DNA of 47,692 nt, from positions 1-47,692 of the forward strand of contig SHVZ01000013.1 of assembly GCA_009694025.1 (NCBI GenBank), given 5' to 3'. Under the pieces are notes generated by a model. The model did no database searches. It worked only from the letters and a program-made list of their open reading frames with translations, and was not told where the DNA came from. The translations under genes and the position numbers were made by a program. Shown here one piece after another: positions 1 to 7,902 of this stretch. Source of the DNA: Alphaproteobacteria bacterium (GTDB taxonomy: Bacteria > Pseudomonadota > Alphaproteobacteria > SHVZ01). Position 1 is the first letter of the stretch, and each line of letters starts with the position of its first letter.

Positions 1-55
1 GCTTCCAGGGGTCGCTCAAGCCAAGCCCGAGCGCAAACACGTCCCGCGCTTCCAT
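1..55 (-). mobile_element. ISL3-like transposase, N-terminal fragment cut by the window edge
   Basis: Read on the minus strand from the ATG at 55-53, the sequence gives MEARDVFALGLGLSDPWK and runs off the left edge. This opening (M-x-x-R-D-x-x-A-L-x-L-G-L-x-x-P-W) is the pattern I know from the start of ISL3-family transposases. An in-frame ATG at 70-68 would add five Gly/Ala-rich residues and is a less likely start. Only 18 codons are visible, so the family call rests on the short motif. The gene points out of the window, so the rest of the element lies beyond position 1 and its terminal inverted repeat should lie somewhere in 56-266; I could not place it. Confidence 0.55.
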
Positions 56-266
56 CGCCCCGCCCCCCATGCCCCATCCAGGGCAGCATGAAAGGCTTGA
101 ATGCGGCTTTCAACCGGCGCTCAATTCCACTTGGAACGTCGAGGAACCCAAATAAAAAGCATTTTCGGACGTATGGTCGCCGCTGGGATGATCGAACAAG
201 TGCCGGGCACACGCACGAGCAATACGGCTTATCGGAAGGTGCCGACGAAGGCAAAAGCGGCCAACG
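56..266. other. Non-coding stretch, probably the end of the ISL3-like element plus flanking DNA
   Basis: No gene is supported here. The stretch has lower GC and several A-rich runs around 150-165, unlike the core genes. It should contain the upstream end of the transposase element at 1-55 and the 5' flank of the small gene at 267. A 60-codon frame at 88-270 ends in an ATGA overlap with the next gene, but it has no recognisable protein pattern and I do not call it. Confidence 0.4.
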
Positions 267-578
267 ATGACAAGTGAAGCCCCTCCCGTCGAGCTCAAGC
301 ACGCCATTGAGTCCCAGCACGGCGGGACCGCCACGCTGGTCCAGTCTGTGCCTGTGCGCGAAGCCTTCAACGACAACCCCGTCTGGGAGGGCGTGGTGCA
401 TGTCTTCGACCTCGCGGGTCACCCCAAGGCGACGCGGGCCTATGCCTGGTCCTCGCCCGTCGAGGGAAGCAGCAAGAGGCGGTTTTTCGCGGTGCTGCAT
501 ATGGGCGGGATCAAGTCGCCGCTGGATGCGGTGCGGGCGGCCATAGTGGCGGAGCATCGCGAGAAGAAAGACCGATAA
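267..578 (+). CDS. Small conserved-looking hypothetical protein
   Basis: This is a 103-residue soluble protein with no signal peptide or membrane segment. I do not recognise a named domain. Its middle part (VWEGVVHVFDLAGHP, then RAYAWSSP) and the helix-like end (SPLDAVRAAIVAEHR) resemble small hypothetical proteins common in Alphaproteobacteria. The composition suits a folded two-layer protein: a hydrophobic strand region at about residues 40-52, another at about 70-80 (RRFFAVLHMGG), then a charged C-terminal helix. It ends 12 nt before the NYN gene on the same strand, so the two were probably one transcript. The ATG at 267 is preceded by an A/G-rich region without a strong Shine-Dalgarno match. 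The function is unknown. Confidence 0.6.
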   Translation: MTSEAPPVELKHAIESQHGGTATLVQSVPVREAFNDNPVWEGVVHVFDLAGHPKATRAYAWSSPVEGSSKRRFFAVLHMGGIKSPLDAVRAAIVAEHREKKDR

Positions 579-590
579 AGGGAGGGGTCG

Positions 591-1170
591 ATGGCGGGGA
601 AATGTCTGATACTCGTAGACAACTCGAATATCTTCATCGAAGGCAAAAAATTCTCCGCGCGACGGAAGGGCGTATATCGCCGGTCTACTGACGAGAAAGA
701 TCCGCAAGATCCATCCTGGCGATTGGATTTTGGTCATCTTCTCGACTTCATGGCGGACAAACGGCCGATCCTCGACGCCATATTGGTAGGATCAACCCCA
801 CCACAGAACGACAGCGTTTGGACGGCTGCGCAGCAAAAAGGGTTTCGGGTCTTGACCTTCGAACGCGGATATACAGGCGAGGAGAAGGAGGTTGATACGG
901 AGATTGCAACGCAGGCCGCCGAGATCATCGTTTCACACGGCAACGAGGGGGTTCTTGTCCTTAGGGTCCGCTGATCGCGATTTTCTTCCGACCGTGAGGC
1001 TTGCTCACCGTCACCGCTGGACGGTGGAAATGTGTGCGTTCTCAAACGCATTTAATCCTAACGGCCAGATGGCGCTGTCGGTCGAAACCATTCGACAACT
1101 GGACAGCGCATTCAACCGAATTGGTCGCTCTGATTTCCAGTGGCCTCAGGCGGCGAGCCAGTCAAATTAG
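591..1170 (+). pseudogene. NYN-domain (PIN-like RNase) protein, broken by a one-base frameshift
   Basis: The first part (591 to about 963) encodes a classic NYN-domain opening, with CLILVDNSNIFIEG near residue 5, the LVGSTPPQNDSVW segment, and the acidic EVDTEIATQA helix. Reading then hits TGA at 972-974. Moving one base forward at about 963 (within ttaggg) restores the expected continuation: a GSADRDFLP motif equivalent to the family's SGDRDF metal-binding strand, then HRHRWTVEMCAFS and a terminal ETIRQLDSAFNRIG, stopping at 1170. The joined product would be about 192 residues, normal for this family. NYN proteins are thought to be metal-dependent ribonucleases. A GGGAGG ribosome site precedes the ATG at 591. 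The break is either a real mutation or a one-base error in a G run. As written, the product loses its second acidic metal-binding cluster. Confidence 0.8.
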
Positions 1171-2489
1171 GACACTACCCGGCGCTGATCGCGTCTTCCG
1201 TCCTGCTGTCGACCGGCTCCGCGCTGGCGGCCGGCTATGCACTGAAGGAGCAGGGCGTGAGCGGCCTCGGCAACGCCTATGCCGGCGCCGCGGCGGTCGC
1301 CGAAGATCCCTCGACGATGTTCTTCAATCCGGCCGGGCTGGCAAAGCTCAGGGGCAATCAGGTCCTCGGCGGCGCCAGCTACATCGCGCCCGAGGCGCAT
1401 TTCACCAATTCCGGCTCGACCACGCCCTTCGGCACGGCGATCACCGGCCCCAACGGCGGCGACGCCGGCCAGGACGCGGTCCTCCCGCATTTCTACGGCA
1501 TGTGGGACGTGAACCCGAACCTGAAGCTGGGGCTTGCCATCACCTCGCCCTACGGCCTCGTCACCGGCTATGACGACAACTGGGTCGGTCGCTACCACGC
1601 CGTCACGTCAAAGCTGGCGACCGCCAACATCCAGCCGACCATCGCCTACCGGGTGAACGACCAGCTCGCGGTCGGCGCCGGTTTCCAGGCGCAATACATC
1701 AAGGCGACCCTGACCAGCGCTGTCGACTTCGGCACGATCTGCCTCGGCAGCCTGCCGGCCGCGACCTGCGGCGCGCTCGGACTTTCGCCCCAGGGCGCCG
1801 ACGGCCATGCGCGGCTGACCGGCGACGATTGGGGCTACGGCTTCAGCCTCGGCCTCCTCTATGAGCCGATCAAGTCGACCCGTATCGGCTTGGCCTTCCG
1901 CTCGAAGGTCGAGCACACCCTCAAGGGCGACGCCGATTTCACCGTGCCGACCAGCGCCACGGCGCTGACCTCGACCGGCCGCTTCCGCGACACCACCGTC
2001 TCCGGCAACGTGACCACACCCGAGTCCCTGTCCCTCAGCGTCGTCCACGACCTCAACGCCCAGTGGTCGCTGCTCGGCGACGTAACCTGGACCAACTGGA
2101 GCCGGTTCAAGGAGCTGCGCTTCCGTTACGGCAACACGCTGCAGCCGGACACGGTGACGCCCGAGAACTGGAAGGACAGCTACTTCTTCTCCCTCGGCGC
2201 CACCTACCGGCATACCGACGCCTGGACCTTCCGAGTCGGCGTCGCCTACGACCAGACACCGGTGCCGGACGCCGACCGCACGGCGCGTCTTCCCGACAAC
2301 GACCGCCTATGGATCGCCTTCGGCGCGTCCTATGCTTTCAGCCAGGCACTCAAGATCGATGTCGGATACACCCACATCTTCATCAACGAGAGCAGCATCA
2401 GCAATCTGAGCTCGACCAACCACCGCCAGACCGGCTTCTACAACAACCAGATCGACATCCTCGGCGTCGGCATGTCGTACAAGTTCTGA
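1140..2489 (+). CDS. FadL/TodX-family outer membrane channel for hydrophobic compounds
   Basis: Up to 449 residues, typical for the OMPP1/FadL/TodX family that moves long-chain fatty acids or hydrocarbons across the outer membrane. A hydrophobic stretch at residues 14-30 ends in SALA|AG and looks like a signal peptide. The mature N-terminus carries the family hatch region with GLGNAYAGAA and the FFNPAG motif (N63-P64-A65). The remainder alternates aromatic beta strands and ends in GVGMSYKF, with the terminal Phe used for outer membrane assembly. The only start available in this frame is GTG at 1140, because TGA at 1131 closes the frame upstream. That GTG lies inside the tail of the NYN gene, has no clear ribosome site, and gives a poor signal-peptide N-region. 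The true start is therefore doubtful and the first codons may have been lost or altered. The gene runs convergently into the proline-racemase-family gene. Confidence 0.85.
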   Translation: MASGGEPVKLGHYPALIASSVLLSTGSALAAGYALKEQGVSGLGNAYAGAAAVAEDPSTMFFNPAGLAKLRGNQVLGGASYIAPEAHFTNSGSTTPFGTAITGPNGGDAGQDAVLPHFYGMWDVNPNLKLGLAITSPYGLVTGYDDNWVGRYHAVTSKLATANIQPTIAYRVNDQLAVGAGFQAQYIKATLTSAVDFGTICLGSLPAATCGALGLSPQGADGHARLTGDDWGYGFSLGLLYEPIKSTRIGLAFRSKVEHTLKGDADFTVPTSATALTSTGRFRDTTVSGNVTTPESLSLSVVHDLNAQWSLLGDVTWTNWSRFKELRFRYGNTLQPDTVTPENWKDSYFFSLGATYRHTDAWTFRVGVAYDQTPVPDADRTARLPDNDRLWIAFGASYAFSQALKIDVGYTHIFINESSISNLSSTNHRQTGFYNNQIDILGVGMSYKF

Positions 2490-2495
2490 GCGGCG

Positions 2496-3518
2496 CTACG
2501 GCCTGAGCAGGAAGCCGCCCTTCAAGGGGTCGTCCGACTCGGCGACGAACCGCGCCGTGCCCGTGTAGTAGGCGTTGCCGGAGACCTCGACGGTGACGGC
2601 GGGCCGCCCGCCGAGCCGTGTCTCGCGGGCGACCCGCCCCTCGAAACATGCGCCGGTGATGCTCTCGAAGACATGGCGTTCGCCGATCCTGGCGACCCCG
2701 CGCGCGTGGGCCAGCGCCAGGCGCGCGGTGACGCCGGAGCCGGTCGGACTGCGGTCGACCTCGCGCTCGGCGAAGACGCAGACGTTGACCGACGGGCGGC
2801 TGCGCCCGTCGCCACCATCGGTCAGGATGGTGCCGTAGAGGAAGGCGAGGTCGGCGTCGTCCGGGTGGTCGAGGGCGACGGCGGCCTTGGCCGCGTGGGT
2901 GACAGCGGTCGCCGCGTCGACCAGAGCCCGAAGCGGCGAGCGGATCAGGTCGAGACCGAGGCGTTCCGCCGGCAGCACCGCGTAGAAGGCGCCGCCATAG
3001 CCGACATCGAGCGGGACCGCGCCGAATCCCGCCACCTCGACCGGACGGTCGAGCACGGCGGCGAAGGCCGGCACGCTCTCGAAGCGGACGCGGCCGACCC
3101 GCCCATCTCGAACGTCGACGGCGATCGCCACCGGGCCGCACGGACATTGCAGGACGAAACGGGTCTCCGGCTCGACCTTAGGCACGCGGCCCGACTCGAC
3201 CGCCCAGCGGCCGAGCGCGATGGTCGCGTGCCCGCACATGGTCGAGTAGCCCTCGTTGTGCAGGAAGAGGACGGCAAACGCCGCCTCCGGGTGGTCGGCC
3301 GCGACCGGCAGCGCGCCATACATGTCGAAGTGCCCACGCGGCTCATGCATCAGCCGGCGACGGAGATGGTCGTGGCGGTCGCGCGCGTCCCGCCGCTTCT
3401 CCAGGAGGGTCGCGCCGGCCAACGCCGGATATCCCGAGACGATGATGCGGACCGGCTCGCCGCCGGTGTGCATCTCGACCGTCTCGATCGGTTCGGCGGC
3501 GAGACTCGTCGGGGTCAA
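2496..3518 (-). CDS. trans-3-hydroxy-L-proline dehydratase (proline racemase family)
   Basis: A 340-residue member of the proline racemase superfamily. The first active-site motif is intact (GYSTMCGHATIALG, Cys95). At the second catalytic position the sequence is DRSPTGSG, with Thr259 in place of the Cys found in racemases and 4-hydroxyproline epimerases. Cys/Thr pairs mark the trans-3-hydroxy-L-proline dehydratases, which yield delta1-pyrroline-2-carboxylate after loss of water. EMHTGGEP near the N-terminus and MHEPRGHFDMYG fit the same subgroup. The start is taken as TTG at 3518, overlapping the cupin stop as TTGA; the first in-frame ATG is codon 16 (3473), which would remove only non-conserved residues. 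The gene is coupled to the cupin upstream. The dehydratase call rests on the Thr. The product would need a reductase to become proline, and none is seen nearby. Confidence 0.8.
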   Translation of the reverse strand: MTPTSLAAEPIETVEMHTGGEPVRIIVSGYPALAGATLLEKRRDARDRHDHLRRRLMHEPRGHFDMYGALPVAADHPEAAFAVLFLHNEGYSTMCGHATIALGRWAVESGRVPKVEPETRFVLQCPCGPVAIAVDVRDGRVGRVRFESVPAFAAVLDRPVEVAGFGAVPLDVGYGGAFYAVLPAERLGLDLIRSPLRALVDAATAVTHAAKAAVALDHPDDADLAFLYGTILTDGGDGRSRPSVNVCVFAEREVDRSPTGSGVTARLALAHARGVARIGERHVFESITGACFEGRVARETRLGGRPAVTVEVSGNAYYTGTARFVAESDDPLKGGFLLRP

Positions 3519-3985
3519 TAGGGTGTGCCGTCCTTGCGGGTGAAGACGTCCGGGGCCGTCACCTCCCTCACCCGCATGTCGATGTCGGAATAGTCGACCT
3601 GGTCGCCTGGTGCGCGGTCGCCGACCTCAAGATAGAGCGCCGGCCTCGCCGATCGGTTGATCAGGTGGTGACCATCGGGCTTGCCGGCAGGGAATCCTGC
3701 GGCCATGCCGGCGGTGAGGGTCTGGGCGCCGGCATCGGTGACCAGGACGACCTCGCCCTCCAGCACATAGACGAACTCGTCCTGCCGATAGTGCCAATGA
3801 CGCTGGGAGGAGGCAGCGCCGGGGTCGAGCCGGGTCAGGTTGACGCCGAAGTTCTTGAGGCCGAGCGCATCGCCGAGCGCCCGCCTCTCGCGCCCGGCGA
3901 CAAGGGCGCGAAAGGGTTCGGGATAGGACTTGCTGCCGCGGTGACAAGGCAGCGTCATTGGATCGAGAGCGGGGGGCCTGGGCAT
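3515..3985 (-). CDS. Single-domain cupin protein
   Basis: A 156-residue protein with one cupin_2 beta barrel at about residues 45-125. Motif 1 appears as RHWHYRQDEFVYVLEGE, with candidate metal ligands His63, His65 and the Glu of DEFVYVLEGE. The motif 2 region is GFPAGKPDGHHLINRS, with His-His. No DNA-binding domain is attached. Proteins of this shape may be small-molecule isomerases, dioxygenases or binding proteins, so the reaction cannot be named. The ATG at 3985 follows a strong ribosome site (CCGGAGG). The stop overlaps the start of the hydroxyproline dehydratase gene by four bases, so the two are very likely co-translated and the cupin probably acts on the same or a related substrate. 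The pair is divergent from hyuA-hyuB. Confidence 0.75.
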   Translation of the reverse strand: MPRPPALDPMTLPCHRGSKSYPEPFRALVAGRERRALGDALGLKNFGVNLTRLDPGAASSQRHWHYRQDEFVYVLEGEVVLVTDAGAQTLTAGMAAGFPAGKPDGHHLINRSARPALYLEVGDRAPGDQVDYSDIDMRVREVTAPDVFTRKDGTPY

Positions 3986-4088
3986 GGTGCCTCCGGGAAA
4001 TAGGGGGAAATTCTAGCAACTTCCCTTGACGGCCGTCGCGGTTCCGGTTTGATCCCAGTCCCGCCCGCCTCCGGAGCCTCCCTTCCCC
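3986..4088. promoter_or_regulatory. Divergent promoter region between the cupin pair and hyuA-hyuB
   Basis: This 103-nt gap separates two divergent transcription units. On the minus strand a TAGAAT at 4015-4010 is a good -10 candidate for the cupin gene, with its Shine-Dalgarno just downstream; the matching -35 is poor. On the plus strand TTGACG at 4026-4031 is followed 17 nt later by TTGATC at 4049-4054, a weak -35/-10 pair for hyuA. The two candidates overlap, so the two units could be controlled together. No regulator gene is adjacent. Confidence 0.35.
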
Positions 4089-6164
4089 GTGACCCAGACC
4101 CGCCTCGCCGTCGACATCGGCGGCACCTTCACCGACGTCGTGCTCGAGCTTGCCGATCGACGGCTGGCGACCAAGAAGGTGCTGACCACGACCCGCGCGC
4201 CCGAGGAGGGCGTCATGCGGGGGATGCGTGAGCTCCTGGCCGAGGCCGGCGTCGCGCTCTCGACGGTCGACGTGCTCGTCCACGGCACCACGCTTGCGAC
4301 CAACGCCATCATCGAGCGGAAGGGGGCGCGGACGGCGCTGATCGCGACCGAGGGCTTCCGCGACGTGCTCGATATCGCCTATGAGAGCCGCTACGACCAG
4401 TACGACATCTTCATCGAGAAGCCGGTCGCGCTGGTGCCGCGGGCGCGGCGCTTCACCGTGCCGGAGCGGGTCGACGTCGAGGGCCGGGTATTGCTGGCGC
4501 TGGATGAGGCCGCCGTCGCCACGCTGCCGGCGCGGCTCGTGGCCGAAGGCATCGAGAGCGTCGCCATCGCCCTCCTCCACGCCTATGCGAACCCCGATCA
4601 TGAGCGGCGAGTGCGCGAGATCCTCGCCGGGGCGATTCCCGGGCTGGCGATCACGCTCTCCTCGGAGGTCTGCCCGGAGGTGCGGGAATACGAGCGCACC
4701 TCGACCGCCGTCGCCAACGCCTATGTCCAGCCGCTGATCGCCGGGTATCTCGGCCGGCTCGACCAGGGCCTCGAGGCGGCCGGATTCCGCGGCACCGTCT
4801 ATCTGATGACCTCCGGCGGCGGACTGACCTCGCTGGAGGCCGCGGCGCGCTTCCCGATCCGCCTGGTCGAATCCGGGCCGGCCGGCGGCGCCATCCTCGC
4901 CACCCACGTCGCCGCGCTCGCCGGCGAACGCAAGGTCCTCTCCTTCGACATGGGCGGCACCACCGCCAAGATCTGCCTGATCGAGAATCTGAGGCCGGAG
5001 ACCAGCCGGGCCTTCGAGGTCGACCGGGCCGCCCGCTTCCTCAAAGGCAGCGGCCTCCCCTTGCGCATCCCCGTCATCGAGATGGTGGAGATCGGCGCCG
5101 GCGGCGGCTCGATCGCCACGGTCGACGCGATGAAGCGCATCGTCGTCGGCCCGGGAAGCGCCGGTTCCGAGCCCGGGCCCGCCTGCTACGGCCGCGGCGG
5201 CGAGCGGCCGACGGTGACCGACGCCGACGTCATGCTCGGCCGCATCGACCCCGAGCGTTTCGCCGGCGGCAAGATGCCGCTCGATGCCGGCAAGGCCGCT
5301 ACCGCGCTCGCCGCCCATGTCGGCCGGCCGCTCGGCTTGAGCGATCCCGTCGCCGGCTTCGGTGTCGCCGAGATCGTCGACGAGAACATGGCCAACGCCG
5401 CCCGCGTGCACGCGGTCGAGCGCGGCCGGGTCGTGGCCGAGGCGACGCTGATCGCCTTCGGCGGCGCGGCCCCGCTGCACGCCTCCCGCCTCGCCGAGAA
5501 GCTCGGCATCCGCCGGATCATCGTTCCGGCCAATGCCGGCGTCGGCTCCGCTATTGGATTTCTAAGGGCGCCGGTCGCCTACGAGGTCGTCCGCAGCCGC
5601 TACATGCGGCTCGATGCCCTCGACGCCGCCGCTGCCAATGCGCTCTTCGCCGCGCTCGCCGAAGAGGCTCGGCAGGTCGTCGAGTCCGGCGCCCGCGGCC
5701 AGCGCCTCGACGAACGCCGTACCGCCTACATGCGCTACGTCGGCCAGGGTCACGAGATCGTCGTGCCGGTTCCGGTCCGGCCGCTAGCCGCGGGGGACGC
5801 CGGCGCGCTCCGCACGGCCTTCGAGCGGGAGTACCAGGCGCTGTTCCAGCGCATCATCCCGGAGGGCGCGATCGAGGTGCTGAGCTGGACGCTGACCTTG
5901 TCGACGCCGAACCAGCTGCCGCGGGCGCTCGCCGTCGCCGCCCGCCGCGACGGGGCCCGGCCGATCGGCCGGCGGGCGGTTTTCGACGCCGCGGCCGGGT
6001 CCTTCGCCGAGGTGCCGGTCTACGGCCGCGCCGACCTCGCCCCCGGCCAGTCCCTCGCCGGCCCCGCCCTGATCGCCGAGGACGAGACCACCACCTTCGT
6101 TTCGGCTAGATTCGATGCCCGTATCGACGCCGCCGGCTCGATCGTCCTGGAGCGCCGCTCATGA
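4089..6164 (+). CDS. hyuA: Hydantoinase A / ATP-dependent oxoprolinase-type alpha subunit
   Basis: A 691-residue HyuA-type subunit. It opens with the actin-like ATP phosphate loop DIGGTFTDVVL at residues 9-19, followed by VHGTTLATNAIIERKGA. The hydantoinase/oxoprolinase core carries SFDMGGTTAKICLI near residue 285. The C-terminal region is the domain shared with 5-oxoprolinase and acetone carboxylase subunits. The family couples ATP hydrolysis to opening of cyclic amides such as N-methylhydantoin, hydantoins or 5-oxoproline; the exact substrate cannot be read from sequence. The start is GTG at 4089. The stop overlaps the start of hyuB as ATGA (6161-6164), the normal arrangement for the two subunits of one complex. 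Divergent from a hydroxyproline dehydratase and a cupin, which suggests a role in degrading a modified cyclic amino acid. Confidence 0.88.
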   Translation: MTQTRLAVDIGGTFTDVVLELADRRLATKKVLTTTRAPEEGVMRGMRELLAEAGVALSTVDVLVHGTTLATNAIIERKGARTALIATEGFRDVLDIAYESRYDQYDIFIEKPVALVPRARRFTVPERVDVEGRVLLALDEAAVATLPARLVAEGIESVAIALLHAYANPDHERRVREILAGAIPGLAITLSSEVCPEVREYERTSTAVANAYVQPLIAGYLGRLDQGLEAAGFRGTVYLMTSGGGLTSLEAAARFPIRLVESGPAGGAILATHVAALAGERKVLSFDMGGTTAKICLIENLRPETSRAFEVDRAARFLKGSGLPLRIPVIEMVEIGAGGGSIATVDAMKRIVVGPGSAGSEPGPACYGRGGERPTVTDADVMLGRIDPERFAGGKMPLDAGKAATALAAHVGRPLGLSDPVAGFGVAEIVDENMANAARVHAVERGRVVAEATLIAFGGAAPLHASRLAEKLGIRRIIVPANAGVGSAIGFLRAPVAYEVVRSRYMRLDALDAAAANALFAALAEEARQVVESGARGQRLDERRTAYMRYVGQGHEIVVPVPVRPLAAGDAGALRTAFEREYQALFQRIIPEGAIEVLSWTLTLSTPNQLPRALAVAARRDGARPIGRRAVFDAAAGSFAEVPVYGRADLAPGQSLAGPALIAEDETTTFVSARFDARIDAAGSIVLERRS

Positions 6165-7786
6165 CCGGTCAGATCGCCCAGATCCGCCATCAGATCATGT
6201 GGAACCGCCTGATCGCGGTGGTCGAGGAGCAGGCCCAGACGCTGATCCGCACCGCCTTCAGCCCGATCGTCCGCGAATGCGGCGACCTGTCCGCCGGCGT
6301 CTTCGACCTCAAGGGCCGCATGCTGGCCCAAGCCGTCACCGGCACCCCGGGTCACGTCAACTCCATGGCCCTGTCGGTCTCGCATTTCATCAAAAAGTTC
6401 CCGTTGGCCGAAATGCGGCCGGGCGACATCTACATCACCAACGACCCGTGGATGGGCACCGGGCATCTCAACGACTTCGTCCTGACCACGCCGGCCTTCC
6501 ACCGCGGCAAGCTGGTGGCGCTGTTCTCGTGCACCAGCCACCTGATGGACATCGGCGGGATCGGCTTCGGCCCGGACGGCACCGACGTGTTCATGGAGGG
6601 CCTCTACATCCCGCTGCTGAAGCTCGCCGAGGGCGGCCGGATGAACGAGACCCTGCTCGCCATGATCCAGGCGAACACGCGGCTTCCGGTCGACACCGAG
6701 GGCGACGTCTATTCGCTCGCCGCCTGCAACGACGTCGGCTGCAAGCGGCTGGCCGAGATGATGGACGAGTTCGGCCTGGAGTCGCTGGACGAGCTTGCCG
6801 AACACGTCCTCAGCCACTCCCGCGCCGCGGTCGAGGCGGAGATCGCGAAGCTGCCGAAGGGTACCTATCGCAACACCATGCGGATCGACGGCTACGACGA
6901 GCCGATCGACTTGACGGCCGCGATCACCGTCGGCGAGAAGTCGATCCATGTCGACTACACGGGGACGACCGGGGTGCAGAAGCGCGGCATCAACGTGCCG
7001 ATGGCCTATACCGAGGCCTATACCTGCTTTGGCCTAGGCTGCGTGGTGGCCGCCCGCATTCCCAACAACGCCGGATCGCTGGCGCCGCTGACCGTCTCCG
7101 CCCCGCCCGGCTCGATCCTGAACGCGCCCTATCCCCGGGCGGTCGCCTCCCGCCACGTCATCGGCCAGATGCTGCCGGACGTGGTCTTCGGCTGCCTTCG
7201 CCAGGCCGTCCCCGAGCGCGTGCCGGCCGAGGGCACCTCCTGCATCTGGATGATGAGTCTCCGCGGGCCGACCGCGGCGGACGGCGCCGACAAGCGCGGC
7301 TTCGCCATCACCATCACCTCCAACGGCGGCACCGGCGCCAGGCCCATGAAGGATGGCCTGGATGCCACCGCCTATCCCTCCGGCGTCAAGGGAACGCCGG
7401 TCGAGATCGCCGAGTCGATCGCGCCCGTGGTGTTCTGGCGAAAGGAGCTGCGGCCGGATTCCGGCGGCGCCGGCCGGACCCGCGGCGGCATGGGCCAGGT
7501 GATCGAGCTCGAGTCGTCCAGGGGCCTGCCCTTCGAGCTGCTCGCCGCCTTCGACCGCATCGACCACCCCGCCCGCGGCCGCGACGGCGGCGGGAACGGC
7601 GCCGTCGGCGTGCTCCAGCTCAAGTCCGGCAAGAAGCTCAAAGGCAAAGGCTTCCAGACCATCCCGGCCGGCGATCGCCTGGTGCTGATGACCCCCGGCG
7701 GCGGCGGCGTGGGTGCGCCGGCCGAACGAACCGACGAGGCGACCCAGCGCGACCGGCGCGACGGCCTGGTGACCGCGGCGGAATAG
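6161..7786 (+). CDS. hyuB: Hydantoinase B / oxoprolinase-type beta subunit
   Basis: A 541-residue partner of HyuA. The N-terminus has the conserved region around MWNRLIAVVEEQA, then RECGDLSAGVFD and TGTPGHVNSMA, followed by NDPWMGTGHLNDFVL, all typical of HyuB/HydB. The C-terminal PGGGGVGAP loop is also conserved. HyuB carries the hydrolytic half of the ATP-dependent cyclic-amide cleavage. The ATG sits in a 4-nt overlap with hyuA, so translation is coupled. It is followed by a large palindrome that separates it from the convergent leuB gene. No transporter or racemase of the hydantoin type accompanies the pair, so the true substrate remains open. Confidence 0.88.
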   Translation: MTGQIAQIRHQIMWNRLIAVVEEQAQTLIRTAFSPIVRECGDLSAGVFDLKGRMLAQAVTGTPGHVNSMALSVSHFIKKFPLAEMRPGDIYITNDPWMGTGHLNDFVLTTPAFHRGKLVALFSCTSHLMDIGGIGFGPDGTDVFMEGLYIPLLKLAEGGRMNETLLAMIQANTRLPVDTEGDVYSLAACNDVGCKRLAEMMDEFGLESLDELAEHVLSHSRAAVEAEIAKLPKGTYRNTMRIDGYDEPIDLTAAITVGEKSIHVDYTGTTGVQKRGINVPMAYTEAYTCFGLGCVVAARIPNNAGSLAPLTVSAPPGSILNAPYPRAVASRHVIGQMLPDVVFGCLRQAVPERVPAEGTSCIWMMSLRGPTAADGADKRGFAITITSNGGTGARPMKDGLDATAYPSGVKGTPVEIAESIAPVVFWRKELRPDSGGAGRTRGGMGQVIELESSRGLPFELLAAFDRIDHPARGRDGGGNGAVGVLQLKSGKKLKGKGFQTIPAGDRLVLMTPGGGGVGAPAERTDEATQRDRRDGLVTAAE

Positions 7787-7793
7787 CCACAAA

Positions 7794-7891
7794 CCCCTCA
7801 TCCCCAACCCTTCTCCCGGTGGGAGAAGGGCTTCCGACTCTCTCCGCCTCATAAGCCCTTCTCCCACCGGGAGAAGGGTTGGGATGAGGGG
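7794..7891. repeat. Large nested palindrome between hyuB and leuB (REP-like; likely bidirectional terminator)
   Basis: Two arms, 7794-7830 and 7856-7891, are inverted copies of each other over 36 bases, differing by one extra C in the left arm. They are separated by about 25 nt. Each arm also contains its own hairpin, CCCTTCTCCC-ggt-GGGAGAAGGG (left) and its near mirror (right). It sits exactly between convergent genes, so it can fold as one long cruciform or two small hairpins and should stop transcription from both sides. I recall very similar CCTTCTCCC/GGGAGAAGG palindromes repeated in many Alphaproteobacteria and Xanthomonads; this is the only copy in the window. Confidence 0.85.
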
Positions 7892-7902
7892 TCGTAGGTC
7901 TC

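Noticed and set aside
88-270. A 60-codon open frame on the plus strand ending in an ATGA overlap with the next gene
   Set aside because: It has no recognisable pattern, lies in a probable IS end, and has no ribosome site. The overlap alone is not enough.
3627-5480. Long open frame on the minus strand across the cupin and hyuA region
   Set aside because: It is antisense to genes with clear family motifs, and such shadows are common at high GC. Its composition is low-complexity and Arg/Gly/Asp-rich.
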